Source of the DNA: Adiantum capillus-veneris
Lineage: Eukaryota > Streptophyta > Polypodiopsida > Polypodiales > Pteridaceae
Reading direction: 5' to 3'
DNA: 64,000 bases
Assembly (NCBI GenBank): GCA_014529385.2
Contig: CM043959.1
Span: 15,696,809-15,760,808 of the forward strand
Shown one piece after another: positions 1 to 11,700 of the stretch. The notes under the pieces were generated by a model. The model did no database searches. It was given only the letters and a program-made list of their open reading frames with translations, and was not told the origin of the DNA. A program made the translations under genes and the position numbers. The first letter of the stretch is position 1. Each line of letters starts with the position of its first letter.

Positions 1-230
1 TAGGTATTTAGTTACTTAGCCATGCCGCTAAGGACCACGCGCTTCGTTATTTAGTCGTTTAGCAGCTTAACTAATGCTAGTTTCTTAGGGCAAATTGATA
101 TTCAGAACACTTAAGGCTTATCGCTTAGGGCTAGCCGCTTAGGTTAATAGCCTCTTTGCCGTCAAAATGTTTAGGCCTACCTGCTTCGTTACTAAGGTGG
201 GGCTAGTCGCTTATGTGTTTGGCCATACGA
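1..230. repeat. Degenerate CTTAGG-rich short repeat
   Basis: The first 230 bases contain many loose copies of a CTTAGG / GCTAGNCGCTTA-like word (around 83-90, 125-131, 137-150 and 205-214). There is no clean period and no protein-like frame. It may be a decayed minisatellite or the edge of an insertion, because recognisable integrase coding begins shortly after it. Confidence 0.35.
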
Positions 231-288
231 ACCCTGAGGTGTGCAAAGATCGGGCATGGCTTGAGAATGTGAGGTTGTTAAAGCTAGC

Positions 289-1063
289 GGTAAGTATTTA
301 TTTACAAGATATGGCCTATCTATCAAGACAATAAGTGATAGGGGCACACACTTTTTGAATGAAGTGATTAAGCACCTAGTAGACAAGGTTATGATCATTC
401 ATAACAAGCCAATATTCTTTCATTTACAAGCCCAATGGACAAGCTGAACATACAAACAAGGTATTAAGCTTAATCCTAACAAAAATAGTCAATTCCAAAA
501 GAATAAACTGGGAAATGCATTACATTATGCATTGTGGACATATAGAGTTTCATATAAATAGTTTTGAATGCTACTCCATTCAATTTAGTCTATGGGGTAG
601 ACACCATACTGCCAACAAAATTTCTTCTGCCTACTTGAGAGTAAAAATGAACTAGAATGGACATGATATGAATTGTCAAAAAGGATAAAAGTATTAGAAG
701 AGTTGGATGAGGAAAGGTTAGCAGCCATTGCTCACATCTTTGCTCTGAAATAGGAACAAAAATAGTTCTTCAACTCTAACGTCATTACCAAAGATTTCAA
801 GAAGGGGGACCTAGTGCAAGTGTATTACCTAAAATAGAATATCCAAGAATTAAGAAGAAGGAAACGGGACCATTTGTTATAGAGGACATCTCACCTAGTG
901 GAGCTATCAAGCTGTCCACTTTGGAGGGATATATTACTACCAATTGGATTAGTGCTTATAGATTGAGAAAATATCATTTATCATTAACCAATGACATATC
1001 GAGAAAATTTTACACATCTAGAGAAAAAACAAAAACAAGATATTGTCGAGTAGGAACACGAAG
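289..1063 (+). pseudogene. Ty3/Gypsy integrase C-terminal half, relic (element 0)
   Basis: Translation across shifting frames gives an integrase end: an FTRYGLSIKTISDRGTHF-like stretch near 295-350 (the second catalytic Asp lies in SDRG), then LHYALWTYRVSYK near 520-560, then a basic tail with LEELDEERLAAIAHIFALK near 690-750 and KDFKKGDLVQVYYLK near 790-835. The last part, ISPSGAIKLSTLEG..TNWISAYRLRKY, resembles the C-terminal GPY/F-like module of plant Athila/Tat-type Gypsy integrases. Stops and frameshifts occur throughout, so it is dead. The same tail occurs at 31,440-31,690 inside the giant element, which makes the two family members. The N-terminal half of pol lies outside the window or is lost. 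Confidence 0.7.
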
Positions 1064-1157
1064 AAGCCTAACTAAGAATCATGCAGTGGAAAGATTTGCA
1101 ACAATATTCACACCTACATGTTGCTGATATATATCCGGTTCAACTTGAAGAAGATCT

Positions 1158-1463
1158 ACAAGGGGTATGGATGTGGAAATTTTTGGGGATTCAGCCACGG
1201 GCTACATGGAAAAAGCATCAGTGATGGATATAGGAGCTAATGAAATGTAATAAACCATTCTAACTTTGTCAACATGCACAAAAAAATGATGGAAACATTG
1301 CATATCAATTTTTGAACTATTAAAATTTTCCTTAAGAGACATTGGAAAGATCTCACATAGGCATTACAATTAATTGAATAGTTTATGAACAACAATTCTA
1401 TGCAGTTCTAGACTCTAAGTTTTGGTAAAAGATCGTCTTAGGAACCTCATGGGTATGGACATA
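1158..1463 (+). pseudogene. Retropepsin-like domain downstream of integrase (PR2, element 0)
   Basis: Just after the integrase tail a frame reads GMDV..., then V-M-D-I-G-A-N-E-M with the putative catalytic D-I-G-A at 1227-1238. A second hallmark, K-I-V-L-G-T-S-W, lies at 1429-1452. From the D codon to the L of ILG-type is 211 nt, which fits the spacing between the active-site DTG and the later hydrophobic-Gly motif in retroviral proteases. The equivalent block at 31,861-32,230 has D-T-G and I-I-L-G-V-S-W with exactly the same 211-nt spacing. Stops interrupt it here. It is not the usual gag-pol protease, which sits upstream of RT in the related giant element. Protease assignment is from motifs only. 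Confidence 0.5.
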
Positions 1464-2466
1464 AAATGTAATACAGCAGGTTGGGAGAAGTCCTTAATGG
1501 TCAAAATTCCAAAAGGTTCCAAGACAATACCTTTTTTTTTGTAGTGATTTTTCTTCCAAATGAAGTTTAGAGAAACACCCCTACCAAAACACCAAATCTA
1601 CGACAATTTGCAAGGAACCAGGCAAATGTGGGTATCCAAGAACCTACTACAAGCAAGTTCAGAATCTATTTGGATACTATAACCAACAAAAAACCACTAG
1701 TACAACAAGAAACAAGGTATGTTTAACTTCCTAAGAGCCAACAACAATAGATACCACATCAACCTCAAAGATCATCCAACAAGAAATCAACAAAGACTAA
1801 GATGGTGTGATTCTCAAGACCCTCCTCTTGCATTGCATATTATTATGAGTTGCATTGATTTAAGTTGCAAGGTAAATCCAATAATGGATTTCCATAGATT
1901 GTTTTATCCCATGCACTGCACTAGTCTAATGGTTCATTGCCATGCGAGAGGACTCCAATTTGGAGGGGAGAAGGCATTCCAAGCACGGACCCATTATAGG
2001 TCAAAAACAAATTGAATCTTTTCTATTTTCTCATATATACCCACTAGACTAAGTCCAAACAAGGAGTGATAAGGGGATAAAATCCTAATGTGAGCCTCTA
2101 AGTGTACATGAATATGTAAATAATAATGCCTTTTTACTTAATTTTTACAAATTTTCAGCCAAAAAATTGAAAAAATGGAGCAATTTACCAAAAATATGCT
2201 TACACAATGTTATTAGGTCACTTTTTTATTCTTTTAGAATGTGTTTGCTATTTTAAATTCAATAGTCAATGGCCACAAGTGTCCGACCAAGACAAACAGA
2301 CTTCAAACAATTGATCTAGCAAATCCTCATCAATTGTTGGATTAGGGTGGATGATCCTGTTAAAGTTATGGCATATCAATTAAATGGCCCAATGTGATCC
2401 CAATAACTATTTGTGATTAAGGTATTTATTTTACTTATTTTTCAAACCTTGGTAGGGCAATTTACT
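1464..2466. other. Non-coding or unrecognised internal DNA before LTR a
   Basis: This stretch lies between the PR2-like relic and the LTR. A 98-codon open frame at 1719-2015 has no motif I recognise and no start context worth noting. It may be the decayed 3' region of element 0. In the giant element the matching interval is about 6 kb and carries palindrome repeats and further reading frames; here those are missing. Confidence 0.4.
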
Positions 2467-2474
2467 AAGGGGGG

Positions 2475-3422
2475 TGCTTCAGTGCCCCTCAAACATTGTA
2501 TAAGCACTATCTTTGTTAGCAGATTGATCGAAAGGGTTCCCGCCTGGCCGGACAGACACGTAGTCGAACACCACATTTGTACTCTTTTATTTTTTTGGCA
2601 TAGTGTAGCTACTTTGTGTGTAAATCCTAATTCCAGAGTAGTAGGTCAATTATTGAGTTGTAATTCTTTCATGATATCTATAAAGGCCTATGTGAGCTTG
2701 CCACTGGACATTTAGAAAGCTCTAGGTATAAAGGTCGATAACTCTAATGTGAAAAAGAGGCTTATCTTTTGAAGATGAATAAGCTCTATTGTATGTACAC
2801 TCAAGCGACTAAGCTCCTACTTGTAACACCATCGTAACTAATGATTGGATAATCTGTTTGAATTTCAAGACTTGCATTGTGTTCCTCCCCCTTTTCTCTT
2901 TCATTCAAGTGTAAACATTGTCAATTTTGTTGTGGTTTGCGACTAGGCATTAGTGAGTCTAATCTTGAGATTTGAGTGCTTAAGTTACCGTGTTTTGGCA
3001 TTTTGACCATAGGAGAGTGTCCCTAGACCATAGGGCACCTTTTTGGATAGTTCTGTTATAGTTTTTAGGACTCTTTTCATGATGGGTCGTGATTTTGGTA
3101 CCTTGTCCGATTGCAACGAGACTTGGTAGGATAGTATCTCTAGGTGTCTTAGACCTCCTCTTATAGTTTTGTTGCATTTTAACTTTGTTTGAGTGCCAAA
3201 AGGGCGTGATGAACTAGAGCAAAAAGGACATACATAGATTTCCTGATCCACTGAGTGGTGGTTTTCTTGTTGAGTTGATGTGTTTGCTTGTTAAATTCAC
3301 TTCTTGAGATTGACAATCTCAAAGAGTCTCCATATCCCATCCGAGTCGCTTTCCTAGGTATTGACATATTATGTTAGTGCCAGACAGCTATAATGTAGAC
3401 GTCCGTTGCGTGACTTGCAACA
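2475..3422 (+). repeat. Old Gypsy LTR (LTR a) shared by elements 0 and 1
   Basis: The block starts TGCTTCAGTG directly after an AAGGGGGG polypurine tract (2467-2474) and ends in ACA at 3422. A TATA-like TATAAAG is at 2727-2733, in the same context (CTAGGTATAAA) as in the two LTRs of the giant element. Similarity to LTRs b and c is clear from about 2880 to the end: the shared CATTTTGACCATAGGAGAGTG-type segment near 3000, the AAAGAGTCTCC segment near 3330 and TTATGTTAGTGCCAGA near 3370. A polypurine tract on the left and a leader on the right show it once served as a 3' LTR for one element and abuts a 5' leader of another. Confidence 0.7.
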
Positions 3423-3795
3423 TTGTAGCCATTGTCGAGCATGATCTTTGGATGGTGTGTGAGACCTAATACATATTTAGAGCGTTCTTTTTTGAAGATT
3501 TGTCTTTGCATTCCATTTACACTTTAGCAATAAAGCAGGTAGACATGGGGTTTAGTGCTTGGTAGAGTATAATAGTCAAGGACTTGCTAGAGCTATTCTC
3601 GAGAGTTAAAGAGATTTGTGCGTGAGATAACCAAAAGCATTTCATTCTTCAATGTTCTCTATGCTTTTAGAGTGTTGTACCGATTTTTTGTTTCGACTTT
3701 ATTTTGACCGTTTTGTTTGTTTTTCTTTATAGTTTCACTTCAGTACTTAAGAGTAGGGTAAGTAAAACTACCACCATCAAACTTGGGTTAAAAGA
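3423..3795 (+). other. Primer-site region and proximal leader of element 1
   Basis: Directly after LTR a, the first 30-60 bases align with the Asp-type primer site and start of the leader at 16,021-16,080 of the giant element (TTGTAGCC..ATTGTCGAGC here, TTATCGCCCATGCCAGGGA there). A second shared block, AGACATGGGGTTTAGTGCTTGGTAGAG, is at 3541-3567 here and 16,139-16,165 there. No coding potential is visible. Confidence 0.5.
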
Positions 3796-5800
3796 TCAAG
3801 GTAAAAACCATAGTTTGACCAAAACAACCATAAAGTTTGAAAAATATAAAATTTGATGGCTAGAACTCAAAAGTTGATCTAGATTAAAAAATAAGTGTAG
3901 AAAGGGAATAACCAAACCACGGAGATTGAATTTGGAAAGTTTCATGTTGTTTGGTGCAAGAACATTGATTGCAATCCATGTCTTTTTGAACGTAAACTGG
4001 GTCCAAAGTGGTTCCACATCACTAAATATACACTTTTGGTAAGAAATTGACACTGAAAACTCACTCAAATCAAGAAATTGGACAAAAGATACAAAAACCT
4101 TGAAAATTGACCAAAATTTGGGGCTTTTTAACTTTTGAGATCCAAAATAAGTGAAAATATGACATCTATAGAATATAGGCATACAGTTGACCAAATTTCA
4201 TGTTCAGATGTGGTCAAACATGGATTGCGATCCATGTCCCTCTTGATCATCTGAGGCTCAAATTTGACTAGTAGGTAGTTGATACCATTTGGAACAACTT
4301 TCTTAAAAGACACCAGAGCATTAAAACTAAAAAAAAGTTGGTCAAAAGTGCAAAACACAGAAACTAGTCAAAAAACGCAGGGCAGATAAAAAAACTTACT
4401 TTTGACTGACAAAAAGTTGTCCAAATCCAAAAATAAGTGGTGGAAGAGACTAGTTACACTGCAAGTAATGAACATGCAAAATTTGGTGTTCAAATCTGAT
4501 AGAACATGGATCACGATCCATGTCCCCCATCAAGATTTTTGGCTGAGATTTGAGCAGTATAGGTAGTTGAGACATAGACAAATACTTTTTCCAAAAGCAA
4601 TGTTTTCAAAAAAGTTGAAAAAAGTGGTCAAAAGAGCCAAAAATACAACATTGTCAAAATTGCCACAAGAGACTGAAGTTTTCGCTTTTGGTTGGTCAAA
4701 ACACATACAATTTAAAAAAACATTTGGGGAGCACGCTACAAATATAATAAGCTATCAGCTCACCAAATATCAAGTCCAAAAGTGGATCGAACATGGATCG
4801 CGATCCATGTCTTCTATGTGAATTTTTGGACAAAAACTATACTAGCATGTAGCAGAGACCATTGTGAAGCTTACTTCCCAAAGGAGCATTGTCAAAAAAG
4901 TTCAAAAAGTGGGTCAGAAGGGCAAAAAACAGTTCAAGGTGAAGAACACTTAAAGCAAACCTCAAGATTGACTTTAGATTGACCTAATCAAGTCCAAACC
5001 ACAGAAAAATACATAGCAGGGATCAGTGGACCAAGGGCAAGTTGTGTGCCAAGTTTCAAAGCATTCTAACCTAAGGGTACATTGATCGCAATCCATGTCT
5101 CCCTGTCTCACAGATTGAGACCAGATTTGTACCATAGCTAGAGCAAGGTGCAAGGAGACTAGTGGTCTTTTCAAAACAAAATTTGGATATCAAAACCAAG
5201 CCAAAAGTCCAAAATTGTCAAGCATTTCAACAAAGTGTCAGAATTGACCTAATTTCCAGTCTAGAGGTCCAAATCCAAAAACATTCTAATACCATATTAG
5301 CTACTAATCATGTTGATTCAGATGGTACCAAGAAAAGTCAATTTGGCCTCCAAACATGGATCGCGATCCATGTACCCATAGTGATAGCTTGACCTGAAAT
5401 TTTCTAGATCATTAGAGCATACACAAGGAAACATATCCTCAAGCCTAGTTTTGGAAAAAAAATTGAACAAATTTGGGCCAAAAGAACTCAAAATGGGTGA
5501 CTGGTTGAAAACTATAGTGCAGACCTAGTGTTGGGAATTTGACCTATCAAACCAAGTCCAAATCCAAAAAAAATGAGATTTAGCTTGTGGACATAGTGAG
5601 TAACAAGCTTCCAAGAGATCAAGTCCAAATGTGGTTGAACATGGATCACGATTCATGTCCCCCAACCTATAAACTTGATGAAAATTGGCACAGAGCCTGC
5701 ATGTGACCTGGTCTACATATTATCAAAATTTGGAGTCAAATCTTGACATGGGGTCATGGATTATGATTCGTGTACCTCTTCATATTGGGGGTATCTAACT
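3796..5800 (+). repeat. Tandem ~286-bp leader repeat with reiterated 20-nt palindrome
   Basis: Eight copies of a near-palindrome with core ACATGGATCGCGATCCATGT start at 3962, 4218, 4504, 4791, 5079, 5354, 5639 and 5754. The copies at 4791 and 5354 are perfect 20-nt palindromes; the others differ at one to several positions. Start-to-start distances are 256, 286, 287, 288, 275, 285 and 115. Most copies are followed by a C-rich stretch (CCC). The DNA between palindromes is A-rich, contains repeated AAAAGTTGNCCAAA-like phrases and looks like diverged units of one ~286-bp tandem repeat. It sits in the 5' leader between LTR a and gag. Small open frames in it are not conserved between units. Confidence 0.8.
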
Positions 5801-6244
5801 TGATGACCTTGTAGATATATTTGAGTACATCTCAAGTCTCAAGTTTGAGTTAAAATACCCTCTAGAGACCAAGATACAAACCAAAGTTCCTGTGTCATTG
5901 TAAGGTCATGGTCTTGAGACTGTTTTGTGTGTTGTTTCAAGTATAGCTCACCAAAATTGCTCTAACTTTTGATAGACAACTCCACATTGAGTCAGGTATA
6001 GCTAGGAAGAAATCTTGCAAGCAATAGGACACACATAGACCAAAATGAATTTTCCAAAGCTGAATTTTTTTTAGGTTTGCTAATTCTAAAAGTTTAGGGT
6101 ACCCAAAACCAATTTCCAGAGACCAAAGATCCACAAAGACGAGACTTTTGAGAGACCTCACCACGGGCCAAAAGGGATAAGTTGCACTAAGCCAAGGTGG
6201 GTCTACCAAGGACTATCTTGAAAGGTTTTGAGTGAGCCTTAAGG
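5801..6244. other. Distal leader before gag (element 1)
   Basis: Non-coding by inspection. It follows the last palindrome unit and leads into the first gag-like ATG at 6245. I see no TATA box or other motif. Confidence 0.4.
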
Positions 6245-8168
6245 ATGACAAATCATCTACCACCAGCATTTTCTACTCAGCTCAAAGATGTATCTAGAGG
6301 AGAGGCATCCTCTAATCAACAAACCGAATGTGAAATTCATCAAAACCAACAAATCCATGAGAGTTCCGATGGATCATGCTCATGAGGGATTCTATAGGTT
6401 CACAAATGGAGATCCATATACCTTCTACAAGTGTCTGGAGAGTTGATAGATCATAAGAACCTCTATGCATTCACATATATAGATGCCCAAAGAGTGCAAG
6501 TTTTGATGGTAGACAAGTATGGACAAGAGTACAAACTTGTTGATCCAAACAACCTGGAAAGGTTATACATACAAGGGTACTCCAATCTCTACTTACTTTT
6601 AGTCAAAAATAATGCCAGAGCACATATCAGAGAGGATTTCACTAGGATTTTCTCCAAGACGAGATGAGAGAGCGAGAGACGTTCTTGCCAGAGACCATGA
6701 ATTGGTTAGATTGGTGACCGGACCACAACAATTAAGACCATATCAAGTGGCCCAATGTGTCAAAACAAAGTACAGTGGATCAGGGGATCCATATTCTCAT
6801 GTCTCACTCTTCACGCAAGTTTTGAGAGCTGAACAAATTGCGGATTTCCATACTCAGTATTAGGGATTTGGGTTGACATTAGAAGGGACTTCTTTGACAT
6901 AATTCCAAACCACTGAACACAGATGATTTTCTAAACATAGCACAACTCTTGCAAGAATTCACAGAGGAGTTCTCAAAAAGGGGAATCAAGCACAACACTT
7001 GTCACAAATCTATACTTTCAAGCAAAAAGCGAACAAGAAAGTGAAGGAAGCATTGCTTTGCTTCAAACAATCCATAGAGAGATGTATTGTGAGAGAGCTA
7101 CCACAAGATGAGAGTCTATCAGTTCTCTTCATTGAGGGCTTGAGGAATGAGACACTAAAAAAGGACCTGCATTTGAAAGCATGCACAACCTTCGAGAGCA
7201 AGTCACTAGAGAAGCTCTATATCTAGTTGACAATTGCAAGGCCTACAGAAAGGTGAGGGATGATACATATAACGCGACCAGTAGTGCCTCTTCTCCAAAG
7301 AGTGAATCCTCAACAAAGCGAGATGTTCAACCTCCTAGGGAACCGAACATTGATCAAGTGGTCGAGGAGGTGATTAGAAGAATAAACCAAGGCTACGGAC
7401 ATAACCTGAATGAATGACAACAACCCACAAGAAGATGTGATATATATGGAGGGGATCGTCCCACCCCATGGAGTAATACTCAACCTAGACCGCAACGTAT
7501 GCTAGGGCAACAACCGCCTCTTCCAAATGATGGTAGAGTAGTAGTCAACTACACCCAACCAGCATATGTGCCACAACCCACGAGAAATCATTACTCCATG
7601 GATGAGAATACGCTCATGTTCATAGCCAATCAAGAGTATGGTTCAAAGACCATCCTCACCAAACAAGAACAACCAGTGTATGTGCCACAACCCACGAGAA
7701 ATCATTACTCCATGGATGAGAATATGCTCATGTTCATAGCCAATCAAGAGTATGGTTCAAAGACCATCCTCACCAGACAAGAACAACCAGTGGCTGGACC
7801 ACCAACTATGCAACAAGTAAGACCATGCTATGAGTGTGGCGGTAATCATTGGCCAAGAGATTGTCCTCATCACGGGCAAAGAACCTAGAAATATTGAGAT
7901 ATTGTCTAGAATGCATTGTTGCACACCTGGTTCATGATTGTCTAAAAGAACCAAGCAACAAGGGGAAAGCAACAATGAACGTTGTAGGAGTGATGCCTTC
8001 TTCAAGTGGATCCCAGGTAAAACTCACAATTCCTATAAAGGTGATGACTCTGGCTCGAGCTCAAGAAGCTGCTAAAAACAAACCAGCTAAGGAATCCCTA
8101 TTGCCTATTCAAACAAAAATAAAAAACTTATCGATGAGAACTGGAAGAAAATTGTGGAAATCCAAATG
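6245..8168 (+). pseudogene. Gypsy gag relic with two CCHC knuckles (element 1)
   Basis: Gag is the structural protein that packages element RNA. A frame from the ATG at 6245 (MTNHLPPAFS...) breaks at stops and resumes in pieces: an N-terminal domain near 6431-6667 (Y-I-D-A-Q-R-V-Q-V-L-M-V-D-K-Y-G), a capsid-like helical region near 6900-7250 (SQIYTFKQKANKKVKEALLC, then IEGLRNETLKKDLHLKAC), a Pro/Gln-rich linker, and two zinc knuckles. Knuckle 1 is C-x2-C-x3-H-x4-C at 7826-7864 and knuckle 2 has the same spacing at 7903-7941. The giant element has matching segments near 23,123-23,350, 23,920-24,300 and 24,900-25,015. Multiple stops and frameshifts make it non-functional. After about 8200 the coding signal ends in A-rich DNA. 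Confidence 0.75.
7565..7792 (+). repeat. In-frame 114-bp (38-codon) tandem duplication in gag
   Basis: Units 7565-7678 and 7679-7792 are nearly identical, with a handful of differences (for example N-T-L against N-M-L). Each encodes the YVPQPTRNHYSMDEN.. block ending TKQE or TRQE. Because 114 is divisible by three the reading frame is kept across both. The giant element has one equivalent (near 24,780-24,830), so the duplication is specific to this copy. Confidence 0.85.
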
Positions 8169-8219
8169 AGACAAAATGAAAGAAAAAGGCTGAAGAAGAA
8201 AACTACCCTAGAAATCGAG

Positions 8220-8720
8220 TTGAAGCTATTATTTATTATTTCATTAATTTTGTTTTATTTTTAGTCAATTAAAAAAAGATTAAAAAAGAGAATAATTCAA
8301 AAATTCAATAAAAGTAGAAAAAAACCATTTTAAAAGTTCAAAAAAAGAAGCAAATGATGCAAAAGCCCCCCAAAAAATATAAAAACACACACAAAGAATT
8401 AGAAAATTTTGCAAAAAAATCTGGAAACACAAAAAATTAATAAAAGGCTAGAAGTTTCATAAAAATCAATAAAAGATTTAAAAATTCACCAAATGAATCA
8501 CCAAAAAAATCAAAAAATTCATTAAAAAAACTTTTAAAAATCCTTTAAAATAAAAAATTCACAAAAGAATCATTAAAAAATCAAAAACTTCTCAAAAAAT
8601 ATAAATATTTATAAAATTACCAAAAAATAATAAAACTCAAAATTTCATAAAAATAATAATTTAAAAAAAGAGAAAAAGTGTCAAAAAGAAAAAAAAGAGG
8701 CAAAAAATAATGGAGGTGAT
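8220..8720. repeat. A-rich low-complexity tract
   Basis: About 500 bases dominated by AAAAAAT, AAAATTC and AAAAATC words without a strict period. Both strands yield only low-complexity open frames (Phe/Leu-rich on the minus strand), which I treat as artefacts. It begins where the gag homology to the giant element stops, so it may mark an insertion or deletion junction. Confidence 0.6.
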
Positions 8721-11700
8721 TACACCATGACCAGAAGAAGCTAGAAAAGAAAGCAAATAGCCAAAAAAAAAGCAAGCAAATAGGCAAGGCAAAGCCAAGT
8801 TGTGCGAATTCACCAACTTGTCGAGAAAAGAGCAAAAAATGAAACCTTGAGAAATTGGGAAATCGAAGCTGTGTTGAAAGACGATCGCGTAGGAAATGAC
8901 CACATGAAAAACCCGTTTTGAAACTAAATTTCAATAAATCCGATCGTTTGGGTGGTGTTCGCCAAAATTGCAAATCAGGGTCATGATTGACCTTGCCTTA
9001 GAGAAAACTGACAAAATCGGAGTTGTAAAACTCATAAGCACTTCAAAGTTGGCCTAGAAAGTTGCAAAAAATCTCCCAACGGGATCTTGACCCCTTTGGT
9101 GGAAATTATCAATGTTCTAGCCCAATTTTGGAAAGCGGTACCGTATCTCAGTCCAAGAACGTGGGGAACTAGAAGTGATCGTGCAAACCACAAATTGGCA
9201 AGTGCAACAAATTGCATTTCTAATTGGGCCTAGCATTGGAAGACCAGGAACACCAAGGTAAGATTATTGCACATTACGCTATTAAGAGCTCAGTTTTTTA
9301 TCACTTCAAAGGACTACAGTCAATTCTAATACATTCAAGCTAGAGTTAATCAGCGCTTGTAAGTGTTAAAGAACAATCCACTGCCAGAATCGCTTTGGCA
9401 AAAACAGTATTGTCAATCCGAGTAAGAGGAATTTGTTAGTGCAACAACAGAATCTACGAAAGGGTAACTTAACATACCAAGCCAGCATGGACTCAAGTCG
9501 AGTCGAGAGTTCAAGTACACCATAGCTAGCCAGCAGTAGCAATAGCAAAACAGGTACAAATGCAACATAGAAAATTTTACAGCTCTATGGCTACACTGGA
9601 GACAAAGTCTTATATGCATATTTGGAAGGCCATAGGTACCTAATGAGAGAAACAAAAGCAACACAGAGCTAATATCCTACTGATCAGAGTAAAACCAAAT
9701 CCAGATAACTCCCAAATGTTTACAGATTTCAATGGAGCCAGGTATTGTAAGGTCAAAGATGAGGTGCAGATAGAAGTTCAAAAAAATTGATCCAAACTAT
9801 TGTTTATCGAGACATCTGCACAAGTCAACAAACCATCCAATTGGTACATATGCAATCGGGATTGTTGTACACGGATTACAGTGGTCGGATCTATAGTTGA
9901 GAGCCACATATGGAAGATCCAATAGACTACCCAAAAGAAGCAAGTCTAAACGAAAAACGAGGTCAAAGCCTAATACAAATGTCAAGATGGAGCAGTCTAC
10001 AACTTGATGCTTAGTGTTCTAAAAGAAGACATTGATAGCTTAGCCAACACCTAGGCATAAACTTCTCACCAAGAGCTTGAGATGGACGAACTAATCAAAA
10101 TACCACCCGTAATGGTATATTGCTCAGATTGTGGAAGAAAAGATGGACATTTTCAATAGTTGCCCAAGTCAAGCAGTAAATAGCATTATCTTCACCCTGA
10201 TATTGTCAATCCCATGGGTCTCCTATGATATGAGCTTCTATGGTTTTAGAACCCAAGGCACATAGATTATAGACTCTCATCTATATCTACGTGCATTTTG
10301 GTCATAATAGATGCTCGTCTGGTCACAACGTCGAAACTTGACTTCAAATAGATGAGAGTTTGGCTCTGAACAGATTTTTGGGTTTACTCTAGTAATATCA
10401 TTCATCTCTAGAGAGGATGGGTTGTAATAGATCCTTTCCTTTGAAACAAACCATCCTTCCTTATCTAACACTGGGCATAATTCTATGAGCTAGTATGTAG
10501 GTCTTTCAAACACTGGTTGACTCTTTTTGTACAATTTCCCTTCTCGGTCTAAATAATGTGCATATGAATTATGTGTGCTAATAGCATTCACTTTGATGTG
10601 TTTCTTAGACTTGTGAATGATTGCACACTAGTAGTAGTGGATGCTAATTCACTTGCAAACTTTACACTCTTTTTGATCCACGATGATAATTGGATGCTCT
10701 GATCAAAATCATGAAAAAACAATTTGTTGAAGGTTCCAATTTAATTTTTTTAGGTGTCTGTGCATCTTTATGATGATTCTGACTTTGTAGTGCTTTTACT
10801 GATGCTTCTAACAATAATGTAGAATCATTTGATTGCATCGGCTAGATGCACTTACATTGAGATTTGCATTTCCAATTTGCTTCGTGCTTTGCTTTGTGGT
10901 TATTATGTTCTTGTTATTTGGATTTTTTGGTTCACAAAGGTACATAGATAACTATACAGAAGGTTTGCAAATGCCAAACATGGATAGTGCAACACAGAGT
11001 GTGTCTTCACAGTCTCAAAAGGTGACACCAGACTAGAGTCAAACAATCTTGAGTTCTCATCATGGAGAAAGCTTTAGTGATCACCCTAGGAAGGGGGGAG
11101 CTGTAATCCATCAAGCTCAACACTTGTGCCAAGAAATGTGACACCAGCTAAAAGCCCTAGAACTTCTAGCCAGACCTCTTCAAAGCAGAAGCCGTTGAAA
11201 GACCATGTGGTTGTTGGAAGTTTCTAGTTGACCCAAATTCCATCAGAATCTTCTGACAAATGTTTCTATGAAGATCATGAAGGACAAAGGTTTTAGTTGA
11301 TATCCACAAGTCAAAGTAAAAATTCGACAAATTTCATAGTGTTCAAGCAATTGCATGTGACCAACCTCACATATGCATATCGAGATGCAGATGGCAATGA
11401 ATATCAACAAGTGTATGACCTTGTACAAACCCCCATGGATAGCAATATTGAAGTCAAAGATTATCTCAAAATGATGCAAAGCCTCAAGCCGCTAGAATAG
11501 GTGAAAAATAGCTCAAGCTCAACGGAAGTTAAAGTTCAAAAAGGTACACAAAGGTCACCACCAAAATCTCCTCCAAAGAGACAAATTCTACCAAAAACTA
11601 CAGTGGATCTTTTAAGGTTAGAAGTTACTCAAATGCAGGCATAAAATGCGCAACAGTTGCAAGCAAAAGGTGCAACAACATAGCTATCCATGCCAGCATC

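Noticed and set aside
3962-5773. Evenly spaced palindromes considered as a CRISPR array or bacterial repeat
   Set aside because: Spacing is ~286 bp and the spacers are diverged copies of one another, not unique; the context is a plant retroelement leader.
8617-8973. Phe-rich minus-strand frame
   Set aside because: Low-complexity translation of an A-rich tract; could look like a membrane protein but has no real sequence features.
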